Position numbers and translations under genes: made by a program. From Liminaster sp017519885 (lineage in GTDB: Bacteria > Bacteroidota > Bacteroidia > Bacteroidales > UBA3663), in assembly GCA_017519885.1 (NCBI GenBank), contig JAFWRO010000060.1:1-64000 (forward strand): 64,000 bases of DNA, written 5' to 3'. Of the stretch, positions 42,742 through 51,463 are shown piece after piece. The notes under the pieces were generated by a model that saw only the letters and a program-made list of their open reading frames with translations, was not told where the DNA came from and did not search any database. Position 1 is the first letter of the stretch; every line of letters begins with the position of its first letter.

Positions 42742-44520
42742 ATGAAAAAGCAAATAAAATACACCCTGCAAGCGGCAGCCCTGCTGACCATCTTCACCTC
42801 GTGCGACAAGGACCTTTGGGACTTCTCTGACAAGAACGAGGGAGCCTACGTCAGTGAGGAAAGCAGCCCCATTTCGACAACCCTGTCGCAGGATGAGACG
42901 TTCACCGAATGGGTCAAGGTACTGGAGTACAGTGAGCTCTATTCCACGCTCAACAGCCTTTATGACGCAAATGCCTCTTCGGTAAAGTTCACGGCTTTTG
43001 CACCAACCGATGCAGCAATGCAGGAATTCTATTCGAAGAAAGGCGTTTCAAGCATCGATGAATTGGGCAAGACTTTTGCGCAAGCACTGGTACGCACGAT
43101 GACTTGCGCCGACGACTCCATCGAGTTCTCCGAAAAGTTCACATCGAAAGTAAACCTCTATCAGATTCAATCGGTGGCAGGCGAGAAACTCGACGTGACT
43201 GTCGATGAAAACGAAACAGGTTATCGTCTGAACGATGCTGTCCATATCTCCTACGACCATATTGCCTGCTCAAACGGCTTTATCTATACTGCTGATGGCG
43301 TAGTCAATCCCTTGGTCGAAACGGTATGGGACAAACTAAATGCTGCTGCGCCAAGTACCATCATGCAGCAAGCCATCCAGGCAACCGGTTATGACAAGTT
43401 GCTCCGAACCATCGCCGACACGACAGTCGTCCTCGGTCGTCTCCATTACACCTATTATAATTATACATTGCTCAACGTTCCCGATGCCGTCTTCCAACGT
43501 GCAGGTATCAGCAACCTGAACGACCTCAAGACAGCCATCGCACAACGTGACAAGTCATCAGGAATGAGTCAGGATCAATTGCTCAAACAGTATGTTGAAT
43601 ACCATATCCTTGATGCCAAGTATTCGATGGCCGAACTTTCGGAGATGAACGGTGATGACACGATTGCCATTTCGAGCAAGACACTTGCGCCCAATCAGAT
43701 CTATATGGTCACCCGTCACTATACAGGCGATAGCATCCCAGGTCCAGAAGGCAATGTAGCCGTTTATGTCTCCTATTTCAACCAGGACGACATTGCCGGT
43801 CAGACATTTGACCTTTCGTCAAGTGACGTGCTCGCCAAGAACGGTTATCTTCACAATCTCACCAGTTGGATGCCCGTTTACGAACCTTCACAAACCACAG
43901 TGGTTTGGGATTTGGCCGATTACAGCCAGGTTCGTCAAGCTGCCGGAATCAATTATCGCCCTGAAAACGTGGAGTCATCGGAAACGAAGATTGACCTTAC
44001 CAAACTCGACTGCTATACCGTCGATGTTCCCAACGGACGAGGCAATTCCAACTACTCCGAGTTATGCTACGTCACCTGTAAGTCAAACCTCAAGGATTGC
44101 CTCTATCATGACCGCGTAGTGCTTAATATGGGTTATCTCGGCAGCGTTTCGATGAAGACTCCGACACTCGTCAAAGGCAAGTATCGCGTCACCGTCAACA
44201 TGGCCTATCTTACCGAACAGAGTATCATGCGTACTTCTTCAGGTTGTAAAGGTGGACTCATCAAGATTCTTGTCGATCTGCCCGAGGAATTCGATTCCGC
44301 AACGGATGACGAATCTCTCTACAACAAGGTGCTTGTTGCCCCATATACCGAGATTACCAAATCCCTGCCAGGTGTCTATGAGGGCACTCTCTACGAAGAA
44401 ATTTCCTTCGATGAAACAGCTTCCCACACCATGAAGTTCATCATCATGGACCCTGCTGCTTCCACCAGCTCGAAGGTTTATCTGCAATTCGACACGATTG
44501 TTTTCACGCCGATAGAATAA
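42742..44520 (+). CDS. FAS1 domain lipoprotein with beta-rich C-terminal domain, 592 aa
   Basis: Lipobox FTSC (about residue 21). Two FAS1-like regions are visible: KFTAFAPTDAAMQEFYSKKG (about 85) and LNVPDAVFQRAG...LLKQYVEYHIL (about 250-290). The last 200 residues (from KIDLTKLDCYTVDVP) form a beta-rich domain with KGKYRVTVNMAYL and a terminal VYLQFDTIVFTPIE, similar in style to galactose-binding or other carbohydrate-binding sandwiches. It probably sits at the cell surface with the first SusCD pair. It follows the palindrome at 42705-42724, and the next gene starts 6 bp after its stop. Confidence 0.8.
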   Translation: MKKQIKYTLQAAALLTIFTSCDKDLWDFSDKNEGAYVSEESSPISTTLSQDETFTEWVKVLEYSELYSTLNSLYDANASSVKFTAFAPTDAAMQEFYSKKGVSSIDELGKTFAQALVRTMTCADDSIEFSEKFTSKVNLYQIQSVAGEKLDVTVDENETGYRLNDAVHISYDHIACSNGFIYTADGVVNPLVETVWDKLNAAAPSTIMQQAIQATGYDKLLRTIADTTVVLGRLHYTYYNYTLLNVPDAVFQRAGISNLNDLKTAIAQRDKSSGMSQDQLLKQYVEYHILDAKYSMAELSEMNGDDTIAISSKTLAPNQIYMVTRHYTGDSIPGPEGNVAVYVSYFNQDDIAGQTFDLSSSDVLAKNGYLHNLTSWMPVYEPSQTTVVWDLADYSQVRQAAGINYRPENVESSETKIDLTKLDCYTVDVPNGRGNSNYSELCYVTCKSNLKDCLYHDRVVLNMGYLGSVSMKTPTLVKGKYRVTVNMAYLTEQSIMRTSSGCKGGLIKILVDLPEEFDSATDDESLYNKVLVAPYTEITKSLPGVYEGTLYEEISFDETASHTMKFIIMDPAASTSSKVYLQFDTIVFTPIE

Positions 44521-44526
44521 TATAAT

Positions 44527-46329
44527 ATGAAAAAGATTCTTTATATCGCTCTCGCCGTCCTTGCCTTCGCTTCCTGCAACACGTTGGAAGACGATAGTTA
44601 CTTCAAGGACCTGAAGACCGACAACCAGAACGCCGATGTCTTCTCGACCGAAGAGACATGTGCCTCCTACTTGCAGAGCCATGGAGAGTTCAGCCGCATC
44701 TCGCAACTCTTTCAGGAGCAAGGCATCTATCAGGATATGCCGTCGTCGGGAGAACTCCACACCATACTTGTGGTCACCGATGCCAACTTTAAGGCACCTG
44801 TAGCTGACAGTGCCGCCTACGTTGCCAAGTCGCACATCACCAACATCTCGGTGGCTCCTTCGAAACTCAACGATGGCGACCGACTGCTGATGTGGCACAA
44901 CAAGTACGTCACAATCTCGATGGACGAAAGTGCTTTGCGCGGCAACATCATCGGCCATATGCAGTTCAACAATGCTACCCTCATGGAGGTCATCAAAGCC
45001 AGCGATGGTTACATCTACGTCATCTCTGACATGATCTCCACACCCACTTCGCTACAGGATTACATCAATGGCTTGGGCGATGAATACAGCATCTTCAAAC
45101 AGATGGTGCTGGCATCGGGTGGCCGCGAGTTTGACAAGGCCAACTCGAAGGTCGTAGGTATCGATTCGAACGGCAACACCATTTACGACACCGTATGGAT
45201 CTACACCAACACGTTCTTCGATGCCAAGAACTTCGACCTTTCGAGCGAAGCCCTTAAGGCCACGATGCTGCTTTTCAGCAATAAGGTCATCGAAGAAGCC
45301 CTTGCCGAAGCTATGGCCAAATATGAGGCATGGGGATATGCCGACAAGACCTTGCTGATGCGAAACGGCTCGATGGACGAGGTTTTCGTAGGATACAGTT
45401 CGTGGGAAGACATTCAGAAGTGGATTCTCGAAGTGGCCTTCTTCAACAAGACCTACACCGTCGAGGACCTTACTCCCAAGAAGGATGTAGAAGACCCAAG
45501 TGAGAATGACATCACGTCCATCTATTCGCGTAACTGGCGTACATCGGTGCAGCAGCTCGACCTGGCGCATCCTATGAATCTTTCGAATGGCATTGCTTAC
45601 AATGTCGTCAAATTCAAGATTCCGAACAACCGACTCATCTATCGACTGCACGAAGAATTCAACGTCTATGACAAATGTGACGCCGACCAGAAGGCTGCAT
45701 ATTTCCGCTCGGACAATCTCACCAACTTCAAGGTGAGCACCAACGAGGTGGAACCTTGGACACCACGCTCGGGTTATTGGCCGCTTCATGGCGACAGCCC
45801 GCTCCATTGCAAGGTAGCCGATAATAGCAATTCGCATCTTGAACTTGCCTTCACTCCACTACGTTCTCGCCCCAATGCTGATGGTGGTTATGACGTTATG
45901 CCACTCCTCGTTCCACCCGGAACCTATCGCATGGCCATGGGCTTCAAGCAGGGTGTAGGCATGAATCCGTTCAACATTGCCGTATATGCATTCGATGCGG
46001 CAGGTGACAGCGTACTCTGTGCCGAACCTGTAGGCCTCAATCTTAACGATGGTTCCACCACTTATCACTACGATCGTGGTGCTTCGCTCAGCAACCGTCT
46101 GCCCGAATACTACAATGCCAACGACGAGAACAACACCGCCGGCAGCAAGAACGGCTACTATTGGACCGATGGCGGCCCTGTTTATACCGAGATTACTATA
46201 CCCGACCTCAATGAAGATGGTTCGGCGCTACGTCTGCTCTTCAAGATGACCTATGAAAGTGCAAACACGCAAACCGCTGACCTCGTCTTCAACCACTGGT
46301 GCCTTCGTCCAACCGTAAATAACTATTAA
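44527..46329 (+). CDS. FAS1-like lipoprotein with C-terminal binding-type domain, 600 aa
   Basis: Lipobox FASC (residue 17). The N-terminal half shows a divergent FAS1 pattern (LQEQG-like helix FQEQGIYQDMPSSGELHTIL, then VTDANF in place of the usual APTNEAF, and HITNIS). The C-terminal third (PLLVPPGTYRMAMGFKQG ... YESANTQTADLVFNHWCLRP) matches the layout of the previous gene's beta-rich domain. The two are probably distant paralogues from a duplication. It ends 1 bp before the second susC, so it belongs to that pair as a surface-binding accessory (inference). Confidence 0.75.
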   Translation: MKKILYIALAVLAFASCNTLEDDSYFKDLKTDNQNADVFSTEETCASYLQSHGEFSRISQLFQEQGIYQDMPSSGELHTILVVTDANFKAPVADSAAYVAKSHITNISVAPSKLNDGDRLLMWHNKYVTISMDESALRGNIIGHMQFNNATLMEVIKASDGYIYVISDMISTPTSLQDYINGLGDEYSIFKQMVLASGGREFDKANSKVVGIDSNGNTIYDTVWIYTNTFFDAKNFDLSSEALKATMLLFSNKVIEEALAEAMAKYEAWGYADKTLLMRNGSMDEVFVGYSSWEDIQKWILEVAFFNKTYTVEDLTPKKDVEDPSENDITSIYSRNWRTSVQQLDLAHPMNLSNGIAYNVVKFKIPNNRLIYRLHEEFNVYDKCDADQKAAYFRSDNLTNFKVSTNEVEPWTPRSGYWPLHGDSPLHCKVADNSNSHLELAFTPLRSRPNADGGYDVMPLLVPPGTYRMAMGFKQGVGMNPFNIAVYAFDAAGDSVLCAEPVGLNLNDGSTTYHYDRGASLSNRLPEYYNANDENNTAGSKNGYYWTDGGPVYTEITIPDLNEDGSALRLLFKMTYESANTQTADLVFNHWCLRPTVNNY

Positions 46330-46330
46330 A

Positions 46331-49300
46331 ATGAGTCATATAGCAAAGTTCAAACATCTGATGGGTGTGCTTCTCCTGATGCTTTCGACGAGCATCAGTG
46401 CACAGGAGCCTACCTACAGCATCAAGGGTGTCGTGCTCGACGACCATAATCGTCCCGTCAGCGATGCCGTCATCACCGTGCCAGGTCATGGCTTGGTACG
46501 ATGCGATGAGAATGGCAACTTCGAGGTCAAGGAGGCTGAGCAGTGGCTGCAATTGCGTGTCCAGGCTTCGGGCTTCTACACCAAAACGATAAGAGTTGTC
46601 AACGACAAGGAGGAACTCACCATCTACCTTGTGCCGCAATCGAAACTTCATTACAACCAAACGCTCGTCGAAGGCATCTTCGGAACACAAGAAGGCCTCG
46701 ATAACACTTCGGGCATTCAGAATGTTGCCAAGAAGGACTTCGGTGTAGGCGCTGTAACTGTCGATAAGGCATTACAAGGCAAGTTCACCGGTCTTCAGCT
46801 GACACAAAAGTCAGGTATGACTGGCGAAGGCTCCCTGCTCACGATGCGTGGAATTCGAAGCCTTGCCAGCGAAAACAACCCACTTATCGTCATCAATGGC
46901 GTGCCCTATATGCCCGACCTCAATGAGTCGGCACTCGTGCAAGGTTATTCGCGCTCGCTCTTCCAAGCCATGAATCCGCAGGATATTGCCAACGTCACGT
47001 TGCTCACCGGTGCTCAGGCAGCTGCATGGGGTTCGCTGGGTTCGAACGGCGTACTGCTTATCGAAACCGATGGTGCCAAGTCGGATGACCTCGACACACG
47101 AATCACCTTTGCAGGAAGTTTCGGTATGAATTGGCAGAATCAACGTCTGCCGTTGATGAACGCTTCGCAGTACAAGGGCTACATGAGCGACATAGCGATG
47201 GATTACTACAACCACGATATGGGTGCATTCTTCTCCGACTTCGGATTCATGTCGAGCCCTACGGCCAACAATGCCAACCTCTATCAGTTCGACACCGATT
47301 GGCAGGATGCCATCTACCGCAATTCGATGACCCACGATTACCTGTTCCGTGTCGAGGGTGGTGATGCCATTGCCAAATACGACATCTCACTCGGTTATAC
47401 CGGAGACCAGGGCGTATTGGAGAACACATCGAGCGACCGCTTCCAGGCACAGATCAATGCCAATATCCTCGTGGGCAAGAAATGGGAGATCAATGCAAAC
47501 ATCAATCTTGCCTACCTCTCGGGTACCTACCAGGAGCAAGGATACAGTTTGGAGACGAATCCTCTCTTTGCTGCCTATCGTCGTTCGCCGTTGCTCAGTC
47601 CCTACAAGTCAAACAGCGTTCCCTCGGAGGATGGCACATACCCCTTGTTGAGTACCTATAATAATTATTATCTTGGTGCTTGCTATAACACCGACTTCAT
47701 TGTCTCGAATCCTCTTTCGCTCATCAACGATGCAGAGGGCGACATTCGTCAGTACGACATGAATGCACGCGCCCAACTTGTCTATAATGCGACCAAGGAC
47801 CTTCGTCTGGCAGCTACCATTGGTGTATTCTCGAACTTCGACAAGGAGAAACTCTTCATCCCAGGCAACGACAACCAGGACATCGTGCCACGTTTCGATG
47901 CCTATGGCGAAATCACCAACAGCGTACAGGTCGGACAATCGACGGTGCTCAATATGTTCTACGGACTTGATGCCAACTATCGTCACACGTGGCAGCGTCA
48001 TCACACGCTCAATATAAATGCCGCTATGCAGGTAATCACCAGCAGCCTCGAATACGATATGGCCACAGGACGTAATACGGGTAATGACTTCTATCAGACG
48101 ATGGGTTCCACACAGAGTATCGGTCGTTTCTTCAGTGGCTACAACAACAAGTGGAACTGGCTCAATGGATACGTTTCGGCCGATTACACGTTGGCTGACT
48201 ACTTCAACTTTGGTGTAGTAGCCTCAATAGATGGCGCTTCGTCAATCGGCAAGGATGCATCACGTTTTGAAGTCTATCCAGGTGTGCATGGCAATCTGAT
48301 GTTGAAGAACTTCGGTTTCCTCCGCAATGTCAATTTAGTTGATAAACTTGACGTCTTCGGAGACTTCTCCTACACAGGTAATTCGCGCTTCTCGTCGAAA
48401 CTTGGTCAATATTACTACACTTCGCAGCCTTATCAGACCATTGCTGGTATCGTTCGTGCGAATGTGCCCAATACAGAACTCAAGGCAGAACGCGACCAGA
48501 CAATACAGGTAGGTATTGATGCTGCATTGCTTCGTCATCGTCTTGCCGCACGTGCTGCATTCTATCGCACGAAAGCCACTGACGTCCTGATGCTTGGTAG
48601 AAGTTCTTCGGCTCTTGGCTCAAGTCCTTATTACTGCAATGATGCAGCTATCGACAGCCACGGTTTCGAAGTGACGCTCAACCTCGTGCCTGTTCAGACA
48701 CGCCACTTCCGTTGGACCTTGGGTGGTACGCTCACAACTTTGAGCAACACCATCGACAAACTCGGCAACCTCCAGCATAACATCACTACGCTTAGCGATG
48801 GTGCCGAAATCATCACCAGTGTGGGTCACGACCCCTACGCATTCTTCGGCTATCAAACCAATGGCATCTATGCCACCACTGCCGATGCAACTGAAAGCGG
48901 TCTTACCAATAAGAACAGTGTAAGTTATCAAGCTGGTGATGTACGTTACGTCGATCAGAATGGTGACCACATCATCAACGACCTCGACAAGGTTGATCTT
49001 GGTTCGCCTACACCTACGCTCTTTGGCTCCCTCTTCTCGACGTTTGAATACCGTGGTTTCGCGCTCGACTTCAACTTCGTATATAGCCAGGGCAACAAGG
49101 CATATAATGCTGTTCGCCGTCTCACGGAAAGCACCTCCGACTTCTCCAATCAGAGTGTATCGGTGGTACGTCGTTGGCAGAACGAAGGTGATATCACCGA
49201 TATGCCACGTGCCGCATGGGGCGATGCCATTGGCAACAATGACCTCTCCGACCGCCACATCGAGGATGCCTCCTACATCAAACTGCGCGATGTGACCCTC

Positions 49301-49504
49301 TCCTATTCCTGGAACAAGAAATTGTGGGGCTTCATCCAGAGCGGCACCATCTTCGTCTCCGGTCAGAACCTCGTTTGTCTGACCTCCTACAAGGGAATGG
49401 ATCCCGAATACGCCTTCTCGAACGCTGCTTATATGCAGGGTGTCGATTATGGCAAGGTCGCCCTCCCGAAGAGTGTTAAGATCGGTGTCAATCTCCACTT
49501 CTAA
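46331..49504 (+). CDS. second SusC/RagA family TonB-linked outer membrane protein, 1057 aa
   Basis: Signal peptide (1-24), carboxypeptidase-regulatory-like domain (YSIKGVVLDDHNRPVSDAVI), plug with VDKALQGKFTGLQLTQKSG, MRGIRSL, PLIVINGVPYMPD and LLTGAQAAAWGSLGSNGVLLI, and a barrel ending VNLHF. It is clearly divergent from the first SusC: the region that normally reads LKDA(A/S)(A/S)xxIYG is LLTGAQAAAWG, and the linker after the regulatory domain lacks the usual EVVVTGYG. Such forms typically occur as the second SusC beside FAS1 proteins in tandem SusCD loci. Its SusD is encoded 81 bp downstream. Confidence 0.92.
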   Translation: MSHIAKFKHLMGVLLLMLSTSISAQEPTYSIKGVVLDDHNRPVSDAVITVPGHGLVRCDENGNFEVKEAEQWLQLRVQASGFYTKTIRVVNDKEELTIYLVPQSKLHYNQTLVEGIFGTQEGLDNTSGIQNVAKKDFGVGAVTVDKALQGKFTGLQLTQKSGMTGEGSLLTMRGIRSLASENNPLIVINGVPYMPDLNESALVQGYSRSLFQAMNPQDIANVTLLTGAQAAAWGSLGSNGVLLIETDGAKSDDLDTRITFAGSFGMNWQNQRLPLMNASQYKGYMSDIAMDYYNHDMGAFFSDFGFMSSPTANNANLYQFDTDWQDAIYRNSMTHDYLFRVEGGDAIAKYDISLGYTGDQGVLENTSSDRFQAQINANILVGKKWEINANINLAYLSGTYQEQGYSLETNPLFAAYRRSPLLSPYKSNSVPSEDGTYPLLSTYNNYYLGACYNTDFIVSNPLSLINDAEGDIRQYDMNARAQLVYNATKDLRLAATIGVFSNFDKEKLFIPGNDNQDIVPRFDAYGEITNSVQVGQSTVLNMFYGLDANYRHTWQRHHTLNINAAMQVITSSLEYDMATGRNTGNDFYQTMGSTQSIGRFFSGYNNKWNWLNGYVSADYTLADYFNFGVVASIDGASSIGKDASRFEVYPGVHGNLMLKNFGFLRNVNLVDKLDVFGDFSYTGNSRFSSKLGQYYYTSQPYQTIAGIVRANVPNTELKAERDQTIQVGIDAALLRHRLAARAAFYRTKATDVLMLGRSSSALGSSPYYCNDAAIDSHGFEVTLNLVPVQTRHFRWTLGGTLTTLSNTIDKLGNLQHNITTLSDGAEIITSVGHDPYAFFGYQTNGIYATTADATESGLTNKNSVSYQAGDVRYVDQNGDHIINDLDKVDLGSPTPTLFGSLFSTFEYRGFALDFNFVYSQGNKAYNAVRRLTESTSDFSNQSVSVVRRWQNEGDITDMPRAAWGDAIGNNDLSDRHIEDASYIKLRDVTLSYSWNKKLWGFIQSGTIFVSGQNLVCLTSYKGMDPEYAFSNAAYMQGVDYGKVALPKSVKIGVNLHF

Positions 49505-49532
49505 AAGCACCCCCGTTTTCCTAAGTCAACAC

Positions 49533-49552
49533 GGCAGCCAAGCTTGGCTGCC
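49533..49552. repeat. dispersed palindrome, perfect 20 bp
   Basis: GGCAGCCAAGCTTGGCTGCC, a perfect palindrome in the second susC-susD gap. Confidence 0.7.
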
Positions 49553-49585
49553 AACAAAACGAAAACAAACAGCAATAAACCCACA

Positions 49586-51349
49586 ATGAAAAAAGCAATA
49601 TTTCCCCTTCTCCTAACCGCTCTCGCTCTTTCTGCCTGCTCGGACTTCTTCGAGCCGGAGACGAGTGATGCGCTCAGCGGTGACGACTATATGTCCGACC
49701 TCAACGAAATGGCGACGGGCTACCTCGGTGTGCTTACCAAGATGCAGGCAGCAGGCGACAAGGAGATTTACCTTACCGACACCCGTGCCGAGATGCTCGA
49801 ACCCACTTCGCAATCGACGGCCGAACTCATCGCGCTCTACAACTACGAGGACAATCTCAGCGGCAATAGTTATGCAGATCCCGCCCTCTACTACGACGTG
49901 GTGATTGCCTGCAATGACTATATCCAGAACATGATCGAGTTCAATACCGCCCATCCCGAACTCATTGCACAAACCGACTATTTCCCCGGTCTTTTGGCTT
50001 CGGCACTTCGCGTCAAGGTTTGGGCATATGTTACGCTTGGCGAAATCTACGGACAGGCACTATGGTTCGATGATCCTATCGTCAAAATGCAGGACGTCGG
50101 CAACTCCTCCGTGTTCACACTTTTGCCCATGGAGCAGATTCTCGATCGTTGCATCGCTATCCTCGAAAACGGCTATCAGGGCTTTTCTGCCAAAGAGAAC
50201 TTCTCTTGGGTAGCTTGGATTGATCCCGAAAATGTCACCAACATCGCCAATTCAACCTATCGTTATTGGGATCAGATGACACCACCTTACGAGGCACTTT
50301 TGGCAAAATGCAAGATTTGGAGTGCTGCCTACAAGGAACGCAACGGACAGAATGCCGAAGGCGACTATCAGGCAGTCCTCGATCAGTTGTTGCCATTCCT
50401 CGACAACGAATGGCAGTCGTTCCATCATTATTGGAAACGTGCGGGTCGTACGCCTACTGTATATAATAATATGTATAACTACGCCACGCCTAACCAGGAG
50501 GAATCCGTTTCGGCCATCATCTACGACTACACGAAGAATCAGACAAACCGTCTGCTCTACCATTTCTCGAACGAATATCCCAATGCCTACCTCCTTACCA
50601 CCAATGAGGCTGCACGTCTTCGCTTCGAGGACAATGAGTTCGACCCGCTCGGCACACAAACCATCGACCAGCGTTTGGGTAGAACCACAAAAGAGAATGG
50701 CTCCATCTGGTACGTCTCGAAGTTCCGTCCCATCGGGAGCACGGTGCGCACCAATGCCTATCAGGATGATGTGCATGTCTATACCTTCCGTGCCGCCGAA
50801 CTCTTCCTGTGGCTTGCTGAGGCTTGCAATCACTTGCAGCGTTTCGAGGCAATGGATCGTCTGATCAACCAGGGCTTCACCAGCGCTCAGTATGAGATGC
50901 TGCAAGCCATCCAGGAGGGCGTCGATTCGCTCTACACCGAGAAGCAATTGTTCAACTATCGTGGTTTTACCACCGAATGGGCTTGCCCCTCCTCGACCGA
51001 TCGCTACGGTATGTACACCGGCTTCCGCACTTGTCTGACCCTTGCCGATGTGGACCTTTGGGACGAAACGAAGTTGCAGGAAGGCTACACCCTCCAGCAG
51101 ATTATGCGTCACAACGACGAACTGATTCGCAACGAGTGGATTCTCGAATTCCCCGTCGAAGGCAAGACCTATCCTGCCATGAATCGCTTTGCAGAGCACT
51201 ACAACGACCCGTCGTTTGTCTCCGACATCGTTCGTGTGAAGTACGAGGCACGTGGCATGGCTGATCAGATTGCTTCGAAGATACATGCACAAAGTCCAAT
51301 AACCGGGCTTCCCGGCTATTGGGTGCCTTGGGATTTGCAGGTAAGGTAG
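49586..51349 (+). CDS. second SusD/RagB family nutrient-binding lipoprotein, 587 aa
   Basis: Lipobox LSAC (about residue 18) in MKKAIFPLLLTALALSACS. SusD features: ATGYLGVLTKMQ near the N-terminus, RVKVWAYVTLGEIYGQALWFDDPI, a large variable middle, and FRAAELFLWLAEACNHL near the end; the terminal block EWILEFPVEGKTYPAMNRFA corresponds to the usual ERxxEFxxEGxRxxDL motif. The start at 49586 gives the lipoprotein signal; an in-frame ATG at 49544 lies within the palindrome and is rejected. It pairs with the SusC at 46331. Confidence 0.93.
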   Translation: MKKAIFPLLLTALALSACSDFFEPETSDALSGDDYMSDLNEMATGYLGVLTKMQAAGDKEIYLTDTRAEMLEPTSQSTAELIALYNYEDNLSGNSYADPALYYDVVIACNDYIQNMIEFNTAHPELIAQTDYFPGLLASALRVKVWAYVTLGEIYGQALWFDDPIVKMQDVGNSSVFTLLPMEQILDRCIAILENGYQGFSAKENFSWVAWIDPENVTNIANSTYRYWDQMTPPYEALLAKCKIWSAAYKERNGQNAEGDYQAVLDQLLPFLDNEWQSFHHYWKRAGRTPTVYNNMYNYATPNQEESVSAIIYDYTKNQTNRLLYHFSNEYPNAYLLTTNEAARLRFEDNEFDPLGTQTIDQRLGRTTKENGSIWYVSKFRPIGSTVRTNAYQDDVHVYTFRAAELFLWLAEACNHLQRFEAMDRLINQGFTSAQYEMLQAIQEGVDSLYTEKQLFNYRGFTTEWACPSSTDRYGMYTGFRTCLTLADVDLWDETKLQEGYTLQQIMRHNDELIRNEWILEFPVEGKTYPAMNRFAEHYNDPSFVSDIVRVKYEARGMADQIASKIHAQSPITGLPGYWVPWDLQVR

Positions 51350-51396
51350 CGCAGGCTACCTCACCTGCGCCCAGCGCGGTTCCTTACGTTTATGTC

Positions 51397-51416
51397 GGCA
51401 GCCAAACTTGGCTGCC
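51397..51416. repeat. dispersed palindrome, GGCAGCC type
   Basis: GGCAGCCAA-ac-TTGGCTGCC, in the 114-bp gap between the second susD and the last gene of the locus. It is identical to 49533-49552 except for one centre base. Confidence 0.65.
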
Positions 51417-51463
51417 AGCAATAACACATAACTAACCAACATCTCATTATTCACATCTTTATT

